Positions 1 to 7,945 of a stretch of DNA of 64,000 nt are shown here, in pieces (position 1 is the first letter of the stretch; every line of letters starts with the position of its first letter). The translations under genes and the position numbers were made by a program. The notes beneath the pieces are model-generated. The model was given only the letters and a program-made list of their open reading frames with translations. It searched no databases and was not told where the DNA came from. The stretch is taken from positions 3,847,001 to 3,911,000 of the forward strand of contig NC_009943.1 in assembly GCF_000018405.1 (NCBI RefSeq), written 5' to 3'. Origin of the DNA: Desulfosudis oleivorans Hxd3 (GTDB lineage Bacteria > Desulfobacterota > Desulfobacteria > Desulfobacterales > Desulfosudaceae).

Positions 1-218
1 TCGGCACGGTGGGAAAATCCCTGGACAGGGCCGTCAAAAGTTACAACGATGCCGTGGGCTCCCTGGAGGCCCGGGTCCTGCCCGCGGCCCGCCGCTTTTC
101 CGAGCTGGACACCAGCATCAAAAACGAGATTCCCAAGATCGAGCCGGTGAATGTGGTGTCAAGAGATATCTCCGCTCCGGAGCTGATTGAACCGCCGGAG
201 GAGGAAGAGGAGACCTGA
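1..218 (+). CDS. rmuC: RmuC family DNA recombination protein, 3' end only
   Basis: The window opens inside this gene, in the frame starting at base 3; only about 71 C-terminal residues are seen and the stop is TGA at 216-218. The stretch GKSLDRAVKSYNDAVGSLE followed by RVLPAARRFSEL is the conserved C-terminal part of RmuC, a membrane-anchored, nuclease-fold coiled-coil protein thought to limit inversion and other rearrangement of repeated DNA. The tail ends in an acidic run (PPEEEEET), which is variable in the family. The catalytic core lies upstream of the window, so activity cannot be judged. Identification is by recognition of the conserved tail. Confidence 0.82.
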   Translation, partial: GTVGKSLDRAVKSYNDAVGSLEARVLPAARRFSELDTSIKNEIPKIEPVNVVSRDISAPELIEPPEEEEET

Positions 219-858
219 CCGGTCGGGTTTTTCCTTTTATCGAAATCGGGATCGAAATCGGGATCGAAATCGATTGCGACACCGGAAGCGAGGCCCACTG
301 CGTCATTGAGAGGAGTGGAAGCGACGAAGCAATCTTTGTCAAAATACGTAGCCATGAGGTCGCTTGCGTTCTGTTTGTAGTGACGCCGTAAGGCGTTTAA
401 AAACCGGACAGCCCCGATGCCCTTACGGGCACACTACAAACGGGGAGTTTCGCCCGCACCGTGGGTCATTGCGAGGAGCGAAAGCGACGAAGCAATCTTG
501 ACCATTTAAAATCGATCTTTCTTAAAGTGTTTTTCAGTGTACTTTTCTTGGCGGCAAGAAAAGTACAATGGAAAGCAATGTAAAGGTGGAGAATCAATTT
601 TATGCTGGATTACCCGGTCAAGCCGGGTAATGACGAACAGGAAAAGCCCGGCAGCGCATGAACTTCGATTACGAGCACGAGCACGTGCTCGAGGAAGATT
701 GAGAGTAAGAGTAAGAGAAGGGATATCGAATATGCCCGGCCGAAAAACGCCTGACGGCGTCACTACAAACACAATGTAAATTACTGCTGTTGCAGGCGGG
801 TGGAATCGATTTCGATACCGATAGCGATACCGATAGCGATTATAAGGGAGAGGTATTT
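219..858. repeat. Gene-free repeat mosaic between rmuC and ubiA
   Basis: I see no convincing gene here. In order: an inverted ATCGNN hexamer array (238-275); an 'aggagtggaagcgacgaagc' type repeat (305-340); a complete 69-bp element with GTTTGTAGTG/CACTACAAAC ends (373-441); a second 'cattgcgaggagcg' repeat (467-500); a 28-bp palindrome GTACTTTTCTTG-GCGG-CAAGAAAAGTAC (539-566); an ATTACCCGG/CCGGGTAAT hairpin (609-631); a GAGCAC hexamer array with TGAGAGTAAGAG continuation (668-715); a half copy of the 69-bp element (about 723-770); and a forward GATNNC array (810-843) leading into the ubiA ribosome-binding site. The two hexamer arrays bound the region in opposite orientation. Short frames antisense to this region are reading through repeats. 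Confidence 0.85.
373..441. repeat. 69-bp dispersed element with GTTTGTAGTG / CACTACAAAC ends, copy 1
   Basis: Perfect 10-bp inverted ends, internal hairpins ACGCCGTAAGGCGT and GCCCTTACGGGC. The same design recurs at 35878-35946 (69 bp, opposite order of the internal hairpins), 24220-24285 (66 bp, one end diverged), and as a half copy near 723-770. Confidence 0.85.
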
Positions 859-1731
859 GTGGTGACTCGACATATAGTTACGTATGGGAAAATGATAAAG
901 TTTTCCCATACGATATTTGCTCTGCCCTTTGCTCTGTCTGCGGTGCTGCTGGCTTTGCGGGAGCATCCGGTCTCTTCGGCATGGCCGGTGTTGTGGATCG
1001 TGCTGGCCATGGTGGGAGCGCGGTCGGCGGCCATGGGATTCAACCGCATTGTGGATGCCCGGTTTGACGCCAAAAACCCGCGCACGGCGGGCCGGGAGAT
1101 TCCAGCGGGAAAAATTTCGCTGCTGTCGGCCGGACTGTTTGTGGGGCTTTCCTCTGCGCTTTTTGTCTTTTCCGCGGCCATGTTGAATCCGCTGTGCTTT
1201 TATTTTTCATTTCCGGTGCTGGTGCTGCTGCTTTCCTATTCGTTTACCAAGCGGTTTACCATGTTCTGCCATCTCTACCTGGGGTTTGTGATCTCCCTGG
1301 CGCCCCTGGGGGCCTGGATGGCGGTCACCGGTGAATTTTCCTGGCGGATTGCCGTTCTGTCAGCTGCCCTGCTGACCTATATTGCGGGGTTTGACATCAT
1401 CTACGCCTGCCAGGACACGACCTTTGACCGCGACACCGGGCTCTTTTCCATGCCGGCCCGGATCGGGGTGCGCGCCAGCCTGCATCTTTCTTCCCTGCTT
1501 CACGTTTTTTCCACTGCCGCTTTTGTGGCCCTGCTGTTTGTATTTGACCTGAACGTGATATATCTTATAACTGTTATCATGATCGCTACCCTGTATGTGA
1601 TAGAGCATGTTGTGGCCCGGCCGGGAAAGCCCGAGGCGATTCAGATGGCCTTTTTCAATATCAACGGCGTTATTTCGATTTTGCTGTTTTGCGGCATTGC
1701 CGCGGACCTTATGGTGGAAAAATGGTTATGA
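859..1731 (+). CDS. ubiA: UbiA-family prenyltransferase (menaquinone/ubiquinone-type ring prenylation)
   Basis: Integral membrane enzyme that attaches a polyprenyl chain to an aromatic ring acid. About 290 residues with roughly eight hydrophobic segments. Both aspartate motifs are visible: an NxxxDxxxD-type loop in FNRIVDARFDAKNPRTAGRE and a second DIIYACQDTTFDRD loop. The frame is open back to 790, but those first residues (DFDTDSDTDSD) are a translated hexamer repeat, so I start at GTG 859 (or 862) behind AGGGAGAGG. It overlaps ubiX by 4 bases (ATGA). The UbiX/UbiD partners, and a UbiD of about 595 residues, point to the futalosine route (MqnP role) rather than ubiquinone. That assignment is inference. 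Confidence 0.88.
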   Translation: MVTRHIVTYGKMIKFSHTIFALPFALSAVLLALREHPVSSAWPVLWIVLAMVGARSAAMGFNRIVDARFDAKNPRTAGREIPAGKISLLSAGLFVGLSSALFVFSAAMLNPLCFYFSFPVLVLLLSYSFTKRFTMFCHLYLGFVISLAPLGAWMAVTGEFSWRIAVLSAALLTYIAGFDIIYACQDTTFDRDTGLFSMPARIGVRASLHLSSLLHVFSTAAFVALLFVFDLNVIYLITVIMIATLYVIEHVVARPGKPEAIQMAFFNINGVISILLFCGIAADLMVEKWL

Positions 1732-2327
1732 AAAAAATCGTGGTGGGCATCAGCGGCGCGTCCGGCGCCATTTACGCGGTGCGACTGCTTGCGGCCCTGG
1801 CGGCGTGTCCGGTGCATGTTTATCTGATTGTCTCGGACACCGGGGCCGAGCTGTTGAAAATGGAGACCGGTATTGAGGCCCCCGGCCTTGAGGCGTGGCT
1901 TTCTCAAAACACCGCCTTTCACAAGGAGGCCCGGATTTCCGTGTGCGGCATTGGCGATTTTTACACGCCCCCGGCCAGCGGATCGTTTCTCCATGACGGC
2001 ATGGTGATCGTGCCCTGCTCCATGAAGAGCGTGGCGGCCGTGGCCTCGGGCATGGCCGACAACCTGATGCTGCGGTGCGCCGATGTCTGCCTGAAGGAGC
2101 GGCGCAGGCTGATTCTGGTGCCCCGGGAGACTCCTTTGAGCCTGGTGCATCTTGAAAACATGGCGGCCGTGACCCGGGCCGGGGCTGTTGTGCTGCCGGC
2201 CATGCCCTCGTTTTATTTCAAGCCCAAGACCATTGAGGCCCTGGCCGACACGGTGTGCGCCCGCATCCTGGACCAGCTGGGCATCGCGCATACGCTGGTC
2301 CCGCGCTGGGGAGAAGACCATGTTTAA
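1728..2327 (+). CDS. ubiX: UbiX flavin prenyltransferase
   Basis: Makes prenylated FMN, the cofactor required by UbiD decarboxylases. 199 residues, the usual UbiX length. The N-terminal GISGASGAIYAVRLL flavin-binding loop, the VIVPCSMKSVAAVASGMADN stretch and RRLILVPRETPLS are all conserved in the family, as is the C-terminal VLPAMPSFYF. An in-frame start further upstream would lie inside ubiA; ATG 1728 gives the standard MKKIVVGISGASG start and overlaps the ubiA stop. The gene overlaps the next ORF by 8 bases, so the three genes are almost certainly one transcript with translational coupling. Cytoplasmic, soluble, dodecameric in known members. Confidence 0.95.
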   Translation: MKKIVVGISGASGAIYAVRLLAALAACPVHVYLIVSDTGAELLKMETGIEAPGLEAWLSQNTAFHKEARISVCGIGDFYTPPASGSFLHDGMVIVPCSMKSVAAVASGMADNLMLRCADVCLKERRRLILVPRETPLSLVHLENMAAVTRAGAVVLPAMPSFYFKPKTIEALADTVCARILDQLGIAHTLVPRWGEDHV

Positions 2328-4104
2328 CTGCCTGCAGGAGTTTATCACGGCCCTGGACAGGGCCGGCGAGTTGATGCGCGTCAAGCAGGAGGTGTCGCCG
2401 CATCTTGAGATCAGCCGGCTCACCGATGAACAGTCCAAAAGTCCGGGCGGGGGCAAGGCCCTTTTTTTTGAAAAGGTAAAGGGCAGCCGGTTTCCCGTGG
2501 CCACCAATATTTTCGGCTCCTATCGCCGCATTCACATGGCCCTGGGCGTAAAAAATCTGGACGAGCTGGGCGACCGGGTGCGCCAGTACACCGAGATGGA
2601 CCCGCCCAAAAGCCTGCGCCAGGCCGCCAGTCTGGTGCCCCGTGCTTTGCAGTTGGCCAGCTTCTTTCCCCGGTCCTGGGGATCGCGCACCCCGCCCTGC
2701 CAGGAGGTGGTGCACACCGGCGACGATGTGGACCTTTCGAAAATCCCCGTTCTTCAGTGCTGGCCCAAGGATGGCGGCCCGTTTATCACCCTGCCCGTGG
2801 TCTTTACGCAAAGCCTTGTCACGGGCCGGCGCAATGTGGGCATGTACCGGTTGCAGGTGTTTGACAGAAACACCACGGGCATGCACTGGCACATTCACAA
2901 GGACGGCTCCCACTACTTCAACGAATATGTGGCCGCCGGCAAGCCCATGCCCGTGGCCGTGGCCATCGGCACGGACCCGGCCACCACCTATGCCGCCACG
3001 GCCCCGCTGCCCCGGGGCATCGACGAGATGATCCTGGCCGGGTTTATCCGCAAGCAGCCGGTGAAAATGGCAAAATGCGTCACCGTGGACCTGGAGGTGC
3101 CGGCTTTGGCCGAGTTTGTGCTTGAAGGGTACGTAAACCCCGGCGAAACCCGGATCGAGGGGCCCTTCGGCGACCACACCGGCTACTACTCCCTGGCCGA
3201 TCACTACCCGGTGTTTCACGTCACCGCGATTACCCATCGCAAAAATCCGGTCTACAGCGCTACCCTGGTGGGACCGCCGCCCATGGAGGACTGTTACCTG
3301 GCCAAGGCCACGGAACGGCTTTTTTTGCCCATGCTTCAGGCGGTGATGCCGGAAATCCTCGATTACTGGCTGCCCTGGGAGGGCGTGTTTCACAACATTG
3401 TCATTGTTTCCATTGACAAGGAGTTCCCCGGCCATGCCTACAAGCTGATCAACGGGTTGTGGGGCCAGGGCCAGATGAGCTTCTGCAAGGCCATCGTGGT
3501 GGTGGACAAAAATGTCAACCCCCAGGACGGCGCGGCCGTGGCAAAGCGGCTGCTGACCCACCTGGACATTGACACCGATATCGTGGTGACAAAGGGCGTA
3601 CTGGACGTGCTGGACCACTCAGCCCCGGACGCCCTGTTCGGCGGCAAGATCGGCATCGACCTGTGCGACCGGTTTACCGGCGAGCCGGACCGGAAAAGCA
3701 AAGGCCCGGCCCCGCCGCTGCCCCTGGACATGGAGGCCCTTCTCAGGTCCGGCCTGCCGGAATGCATTGCCTGCCGGGATCCGTTTGACGGGCTGCCGGG
3801 GCTAAAAGACGCGGTGGTCAACCGCATTGTGGTGCTGCAAATCGATAAACAGCGCCCAGCGGACCAGATGGCCGAAACCCTGTTTGAAATTCAACAACTT
3901 GACATGGTTAGGGTGTTTGTATTATTTGATAGGTCAGTCGACATCCTAAACAACGGCCTGATGCTGTGGAAGGTGTTCAATAATGTGTCCCCGGACCGGG
4001 ACATGGTGATAAAAAAAGGCAGAATGGTCATTGACGCATGCAGAAAAGGGCCGGTCGACGGCCACACGCGGGAGTGGCCGGATGAATTAACATTTGATAT
4101 TTAA
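2320..4104 (+). CDS. ubiD: UbiD-family decarboxylase, menaquinone-biosynthesis type
   Basis: prFMN-dependent non-oxidative decarboxylase of aromatic/alpha-beta-unsaturated acids, fed with cofactor by the overlapping ubiX. 594 residues, longer than E. coli UbiD (about 497) and matching the long form annotated for menaquinone synthesis through futalosine. Recognisable segments are RNVGMYRLQVFDRNTTGMHW near residue 180, ETRIEGPFGDHTGYYS around residue 280, and NPVYSATLVGPPPMED. The start is ATG 2320, eight bases before the ubiX stop. Likely substrate is a prenylated or unprenylated dihydroxynaphthoate; the sequence does not settle the order of prenylation and decarboxylation. A long antisense open frame here is a codon-bias shadow. 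Confidence 0.93.
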   Translation: MFNCLQEFITALDRAGELMRVKQEVSPHLEISRLTDEQSKSPGGGKALFFEKVKGSRFPVATNIFGSYRRIHMALGVKNLDELGDRVRQYTEMDPPKSLRQAASLVPRALQLASFFPRSWGSRTPPCQEVVHTGDDVDLSKIPVLQCWPKDGGPFITLPVVFTQSLVTGRRNVGMYRLQVFDRNTTGMHWHIHKDGSHYFNEYVAAGKPMPVAVAIGTDPATTYAATAPLPRGIDEMILAGFIRKQPVKMAKCVTVDLEVPALAEFVLEGYVNPGETRIEGPFGDHTGYYSLADHYPVFHVTAITHRKNPVYSATLVGPPPMEDCYLAKATERLFLPMLQAVMPEILDYWLPWEGVFHNIVIVSIDKEFPGHAYKLINGLWGQGQMSFCKAIVVVDKNVNPQDGAAVAKRLLTHLDIDTDIVVTKGVLDVLDHSAPDALFGGKIGIDLCDRFTGEPDRKSKGPAPPLPLDMEALLRSGLPECIACRDPFDGLPGLKDAVVNRIVVLQIDKQRPADQMAETLFEIQQLDMVRVFVLFDRSVDILNNGLMLWKVFNNVSPDRDMVIKKGRMVIDACRKGPVDGHTREWPDELTFDI

Positions 4105-4178
4105 AGTGGTTGCTGGTAGTTTATCAAAAGGTTTCAAGTTTCGGCGAACGGATTTTTGTCAATATACGGACGAGTGAC

Positions 4179-4667
4179 ATGACGCAACCTGTGCAAAAAG
4201 TCTTTATGAACAAGGACAACAAGGCCAACTTTACCTGTCCTGTCTGTAACAAGGCCCGGCTGATGGATGTGTCCCAGTACAAGGACATCGACAAGGCCGT
4301 CAAGGTCAAGGTGAAATGTCCCTGCGGCCATGTTTACAGCGTGCTTCTGGAGCGGCGCCGGCACGTGCGAAAGCCGGTGAGCCTGATCGGTTCCTATACC
4401 GCCGATGAAAAGGGCATGGACATCAAGGGCAGAATGACAGTGGTGGACATCTCCCGCACCGGCCTGCGGTTCAAGATGCACATGCAGCACTATTTTGAAG
4501 AAGACGACCAGCTCAACATTGAGTTTCACTTAGACGACCAGGAGCAGACCCTGGTCAAACGCAAGGTCATCGTGCGCAGCGTACACGGCCTTTACGTTGG
4601 CGTGCGGTTTGCCTCGGACCAGCACTACGACAAGCTGGGGACCTACCTGCTCTACCAGGTGGGATAG
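4179..4667 (+). CDS. PilZ-domain protein with N-terminal zinc-ribbon-like motif
   Basis: Probable cyclic-di-GMP receptor of about 162 residues. Near the N-terminus a Cys-rich element, FTCPVCNKARLMDVS then KVKCPCGHVY, looks like a four-cysteine zinc ribbon. It is followed by a PilZ domain with the ligand-binding RRRHVRKP arginines and the DISRTGLRF (DxSxxG) turn. The output partner is unknown. The frame is open back to a TTG at 4110, but ATG 4179 gives a more natural start; neither has a strong Shine-Dalgarno. It sits about 75 bases after ubiD and could share its transcript. Confidence is high for PilZ, moderate for the start. Confidence 0.86.
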   Translation: MTQPVQKVFMNKDNKANFTCPVCNKARLMDVSQYKDIDKAVKVKVKCPCGHVYSVLLERRRHVRKPVSLIGSYTADEKGMDIKGRMTVVDISRTGLRFKMHMQHYFEEDDQLNIEFHLDDQEQTLVKRKVIVRSVHGLYVGVRFASDQHYDKLGTYLLYQVG

Positions 4668-4855
4668 TTCTGCCGAGGCAATGTCATTACCCGGCTTGAC
4701 CGGGTAATCCAGAATGAAATTGACCTCAATCTACCTTTTCCTTCTCTCCCAATCGGGATCGCTATCGGGATCGAAATCGAAATTCAAAAAGCGGCAAATC
4801 ATATCGAACCCGATCCCGATCCCGGTCCCGATAGCGATTTCGATAAAAGGCGGCA
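4668..4855. repeat. Intergenic repeat cluster: ATTACCCGG hairpin and two facing hexamer arrays
   Basis: An ATTACCCGG-cttga-CCGGGTAAT hairpin at 4686-4708 is followed by a reverse hexamer array (ATCGGG ATCGCT ATCGGG ATCGAA, about 4752-4785). A short spacer leads to a forward array (GATCCC GATCCC GGTCCC GATAGC GATTTC, about 4810-4847). The two arrays are inverted copies separated by only about 25 bases and could fold into a long imperfect hairpin. The hairpin element is the reverse of the copy at 590-634, including the flanking 'ccagaatgaaattgac'. No gene is seen. Confidence 0.85.
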
Positions 4856-4894
4856 CAACAAAAACCCCCGTTGCTTCTTGCAGGGTTTTTTTTG
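4856..4894 (-). terminator. Probable intrinsic terminator after the SPOR gene (possibly bidirectional)
   Basis: Immediately beyond the minus-strand stop at 4895 the sequence reads, on the minus strand, an A-run, CCCTGC, a loop, then GGGGG and a T-run. On the plus strand this is AAAAACCCCC-loop-GGG-TTTTTTTT. The short GC stem with T tracts on either side fits a factor-independent terminator for the argS/SPOR transcript. It could also stop plus-strand transcripts from the PilZ side. Confidence 0.6.
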
Positions 4895-5545
4895 TTACCG
4901 TCTTACCAGCATGGGGCCATATCCCGCGTCCTTGAGGCGGGAGAGCAGCGGGGATGCCGCTTCGCGGTTTTCAAAGGCGCCGCACCGAATGCGGTGCCAG
5001 ACAATACCGCCGGCCAGTTCAGCCTGTGTGATGTAGGCGTCAAATCCCTTTTTTTTCAGCGTTTCGATCAGGTCCCGGGCGGCTTCGGCATCTTTTACCG
5101 CAGCCACCTGAATGGTGAATATTTTGCTGTCTGTGTCGGCTGGAACCGGTTTTTCAGAAGAGGGAGCCTTTTTGGCTTCAGGGGGAGCGGCTGTGGGAGC
5201 CGGCACAGGAGGGGACGACGGCTTGACCGTAGCCGGTGCCAGGACGGCGGGGCCTTCCGGGGGCCGGGGGTCGTCTGTTTTCAGGGCCTCGTGAAAATCG
5301 AGGCGGACCTGGGCCTCGGCTGCTTTCTGTGCCAAGGTGTTTTCCCGAGCCTGAGCCAGCTCTTTTTTTAACGGTGAACCGACGCCCGGCACCGGTACCC
5401 ATCCCCGGCCCACCAGCAGGCCCAAAACGAAAAACCAGAGGCACACCACCAGCAGCAGGCCGGTCCAGCCGAAAAGTTCACCGCCGGACATCTCAATGGA
5501 GAACCGCTTTCTGCCGGATGTGCGTTTTTTCCTGTTTAAGGCCAT
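4895..5545 (-). CDS. SPOR-domain inner-membrane protein
   Basis: 216 residues: a basic cytoplasmic N-terminus (NRKKRTSGRKR), one hydrophobic span (WTGLLLVVCLWFFVLGLLVG, about residues 26-45), a Pro/Ala-rich linker, and a C-terminal SPOR domain (about residues 137-216, from KIFTIQVAAVKDAEAARDL to the RCGAFENREAA motif). SPOR domains bind denuded septal peptidoglycan, so a role at the division site is likely. It is downstream of argS on the same strand, separated by about 150 bases containing an inverted repeat. argS followed by a SPOR protein is a recurring arrangement in this phylum as far as I recall, which is background knowledge rather than evidence from this window. Confidence 0.9.
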   Translation of the reverse strand: MALNRKKRTSGRKRFSIEMSGGELFGWTGLLLVVCLWFFVLGLLVGRGWVPVPGVGSPLKKELAQARENTLAQKAAEAQVRLDFHEALKTDDPRPPEGPAVLAPATVKPSSPPVPAPTAAPPEAKKAPSSEKPVPADTDSKIFTIQVAAVKDAEAARDLIETLKKKGFDAYITQAELAGGIVWHRIRCGAFENREAASPLLSRLKDAGYGPMLVRR

Positions 5546-5576
5546 ATCCCCGCATCGTCAGCGATTTGTGTTTTTG

Positions 5577-5642
5577 CACCGCAAAGACGCAAAAAGCGTA
5601 AAGCATTATGTTTCTCTTTGCGTCCTCTGCGTCTTTGCGGTG
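5577..5642. repeat. Inverted repeat CACCGCAAAGACGC ... GCGTCTTTGCGGTG
   Basis: Perfect 14-bp arms at 5577-5590 and 5629-5642 enclose 38 bases with further internal complementarity (aaagcgtaaag / ctttgcgtcc). This kind of GCAAAGACGC element is dispersed in the intergenic DNA of many Proteobacteria. Here it lies between argS and the SPOR gene on the minus strand and could form a hairpin in their mRNA. Confidence 0.8.
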
Positions 5643-5697
5643 AATTATATTTGGCGGCTTCCCCAATTTGTGGTGCAACATTATATGAAACAGCGGG

Positions 5698-7368
5698 CTA
5701 CATGGATTCCGGAGCCGACACCCCCAGCAGGGCCAGTCCGTTTTTGATGACCTGCTTGACGGCGCACACCAGGTAGAGCCGGGCCATGGTCAGGCCGTCG
5801 TCTTCCGTGAGTACCTTGTGCCGGCTGTAATATCCGTGAAACCCGGCGGCCAGGTCAAGCAGGTAGAAGGTGATGCGGTGGGGCTCCAGGAACCGGGCCG
5901 CGTGGCTGACCGCTTCCGGGTACCGGGCCAGCAGCTTGACCAGGTCGATCTCCTCGGGTTCCGCCAGGCGTCGCAGGGTTTTGTCGTCAACGGCGGTGAC
6001 GCGGCCAATGCCCTTTTCTTCAGCGGCCTTTTTCAGCATGCTGGCGATGCGGGCATGCACGTACTGCACATAATACACCGGGTTGTCGTTGCTTTTTTTC
6101 TTGGCCAGCTCCAGGTCAAAGTCCAGGGGGCTGTCGTAGTGGCGGGAAAGAAAGATGAACCGGGCCGCGTCGGCGCCCACCTCGTTTGTCACCTCCTTTA
6201 AGGTGACAAACTCGCCGGACCGGGTGGACATGGACACGGGCTGCCCCTCCCGCAACAGGGCCACCAGCTGGACCAGGATCACATCCAGATCGTCCTGGCT
6301 TCTGCCCACGGCGCCGATGGCGGCCTTTACCCGGGGAATATAGCCGTGGTGGTCCGCGCCCCATACATCAATGACCCGGTTAAATCCCCGGTCAAACTTG
6401 TTCTTGTGATAGGCGATGTCTGACGCGAAATAGGTCGCCTCGCCGTTGTTGCGCACCACTACCCGGTCTTTTTCGTCTCCGAACCGGGAGGTGGCAAACC
6501 ACAGGGCTCCTTCGGATTCATAGACCACGCCCGTTTCTTTGAGCCGGGCCAGGGTGGTTTCCACGGCCCCTGTTTCCACCAGGGATTTTTCCGAAAACCA
6601 CTGATCAAAGGTGATGGAAAAATCGGCAAGATCCCGGCGAATCCCGTCCAGAATCTGGTCGGCGGCCACCCGGGCGCAGAAGGCCACGGCTTCGGCCGAT
6701 TCCATTTTTTCTAAGGCCTGGCGGTGTTCGGCGTCGATCTGCCGGGCAATGGAGCGGATATAGTCGCCCTGGTAGCAGTCTTCCGGAAAATCAACCGCCT
6801 GGCCGGAAAGTTCGCGCCACCGCAGCAGCACAGACCGGCCCAGTGTCAGAATTTGGTTGCCCGCGTCATTGACGTAGTATTCCCGGTGCACTTGCCAGCC
6901 GCAGAACGCCAGAATGCGGGCCACGCTGTCGCCCACGGCGGCGCCCCGGCCATGGCCCACGTGCAGGGGGCCGGTGGGATTGGCGCTGACAAACTCCACC
7001 TGGACGCGTTTCCCGCCACCCAGGTCGCAGGCCCCGAACCGCTCCTGGTCCTCGTGAATCCGGTGCAGCACCGGCAGCCAGGCTTCCGGGCAAATAAAAA
7101 AATTGATAAACCCCGGCCCGGCGATCTCGGTCTTGAGCAAAATCCCGGCGGAATCGGCCAAGTGGGCCACGATGGCCTCGGCGATTTTACGGGGCGCCAT
7201 TTTCTGGGTGGATGCCGACACCATGGCCAGGTTGGTGGCAAAATCACCGTGATCCCTGAACCGGGGTGCTTCCAGCTCAATGTCGGGAAAACGGGAGGCG
7301 GTCAGCGCGCCTTTTTCAAAGGCGGCCGTGGCCGCGGCCCGAATCATGGCCTGCAAGGTCTCTTTCAT
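5698..7368 (-). CDS. argS: Arginyl-tRNA synthetase
   Basis: Class I aminoacyl-tRNA synthetase charging tRNA-Arg. 556 residues, full length. The N-terminal additional domain (residues 1-115) precedes the Rossmann core with the HIGH-type motif in [19 protein letters not shown]. The KMSKS-equivalent loop is degenerate ([10 protein letters not shown]), as is usual for bacterial ArgRS. The C-terminal helical anticodon-binding domain includes [14 protein letters not shown] and ends in [12 protein letters not shown]. It starts 29 bases after the acidic hypothetical gene and probably shares its promoter. Only a weak purine tract precedes the start codon. Confidence 0.97.
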   Translation of the reverse strand: MKETLQAMIRAAATAAFEKGALTASRFPDIELEAPRFRDHGDFATNLAMVSASTQKMAPRKIAEAIVAHLADSAGILLKTEIAGPGFINFFICPEAWLPVLHRIHEDQERFGACDLGGGKRVQVEFVSANPTGPLHVGHGRGAAVGDSVARILAFCGWQVHREYYVNDAGNQILTLGRSVLLRWRELSGQAVDFPEDCYQGDYIRSIARQIDAEHRQALEKMESAEAVAFCARVAADQILDGIRRDLADFSITFDQWFSEKSLVETGAVETTLARLKETGVVYESEGALWFATSRFGDEKDRVVVRNNGEATYFASDIAYHKNKFDRGFNRVIDVWGADHHGYIPRVKAAIGAVGRSQDDLDVILVQLVALLREGQPVSMSTRSGEFVTLKEVTNEVGADAARFIFLSRHYDSPLDFDLELAKKKSNDNPVYYVQYVHARIASMLKKAAEEKGIGRVTAVDDKTLRRLAEPEEIDLVKLLARYPEAVSHAARFLEPHRITFYLLDLAAGFHGYYSRHKVLTEDDGLTMARLYLVCAVKQVIKNGLALLGVSAPESM

Positions 7369-7397
7369 CTGTTTTGTCTTTTGTAAGGGCCGCCGGT

Positions 7398-7820
7398 CTA
7401 CGACAGATCTTCCTCTTCTTCCTCGTCACTTTCGTCTTCAAAGGGGATCTCGTCGTCCTCCAGAAGCTCGTCGATGTCTTCGTCATCGTCCAGCTCGTCG
7501 TCGACAAAATCCGCCTCCTGGTCTTTCATGACGGTCATGTCATCCACCAGCACTTCCACGGACTCCTTACCGGCATCCTTCAGCATCTCCATCACGCCCT
7601 GGGCCAGTTTTTCGGCCAGAAACGCCGGGGGGAAAAAATCCGCGGTCCGCAACCGGGTGATCAGCTCGCCAAGGCCGGCCTGGGCGGCCTTTTTCAGGTC
7701 GGACACCTTGAACACGTGCTCGCCGACCAGAGAGGTTTCGTTTTTCTCCAACTCGGCAAACTCCCGAATCAGCAGGTCGGTTTTTGCCTCTCCACGGGCG
7801 ACTAAAAATTGCTGTTTCAT
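7398..7820 (-). CDS. Hypothetical protein with strongly acidic C-terminal tail
   Basis: 140 residues; I do not recognise a named family. Residues 1-95 look helical and soluble ([20 protein letters not shown] at the start, then a stretch rich in Lys/Leu/Glu). The last about 45 residues are almost all Asp/Glu ([18 protein letters not shown], ending EEEEEDLS). I start at ATG 7820, which is preceded on the minus strand by GGAGAGATGCAGAG; a longer frame exists but would cross the terminator at 7842-7869. It leads the argS transcript. The acidic tail suggests binding to a basic partner such as a nucleic-acid-binding protein, or a role like the acidic tail of RNA polymerase delta; both are inference. 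Confidence 0.75.
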   Translation of the reverse strand: MKQQFLVARGEAKTDLLIREFAELEKNETSLVGEHVFKVSDLKKAAQAGLGELITRLRTADFFPPAFLAEKLAQGVMEMLKDAGKESVEVLVDDMTVMKDQEADFVDDELDDDEDIDELLEDDEIPFEDESDEEEEEDLS

Positions 7821-7841
7821 CTCTGCATCTCTCCTTAATCT

Positions 7842-7869
7842 AAAAAAAGGGGCTGTCACGGCTGCCCCC
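7842..7869 (-). terminator. Intrinsic terminator of the trkA-trkH transcript
   Basis: On the minus strand the sequence is GGGGC-AGCCGTGACA-GCCCC followed directly by seven T residues. It lies 77 bases beyond the trkH stop and just upstream of the next start at 7820, so it separates the potassium-uptake operon from the argS operon. Confidence 0.78.
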
Positions 7870-7945
7870 ACCATAATATCGCGGCACTGAAAATCAAGAT
7901 AAAAAATAAGGACCAGAAATAAAATCGGCTCGGCCCGGCTTTTTG

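Noticed and set aside
41-355. Minus-strand open frame over the rmuC end and first repeat array
   Set aside because: It translates a hexamer array (DFDPDFDPDFD), and the plus-strand frame has the RmuC match.
2218-3618. A 466-codon open frame antisense to ubiD
   Set aside because: It is the complement of a GC-rich coding strand; the protein is His/Gly/Gln-rich with no family match, and ubiD is unmistakable.
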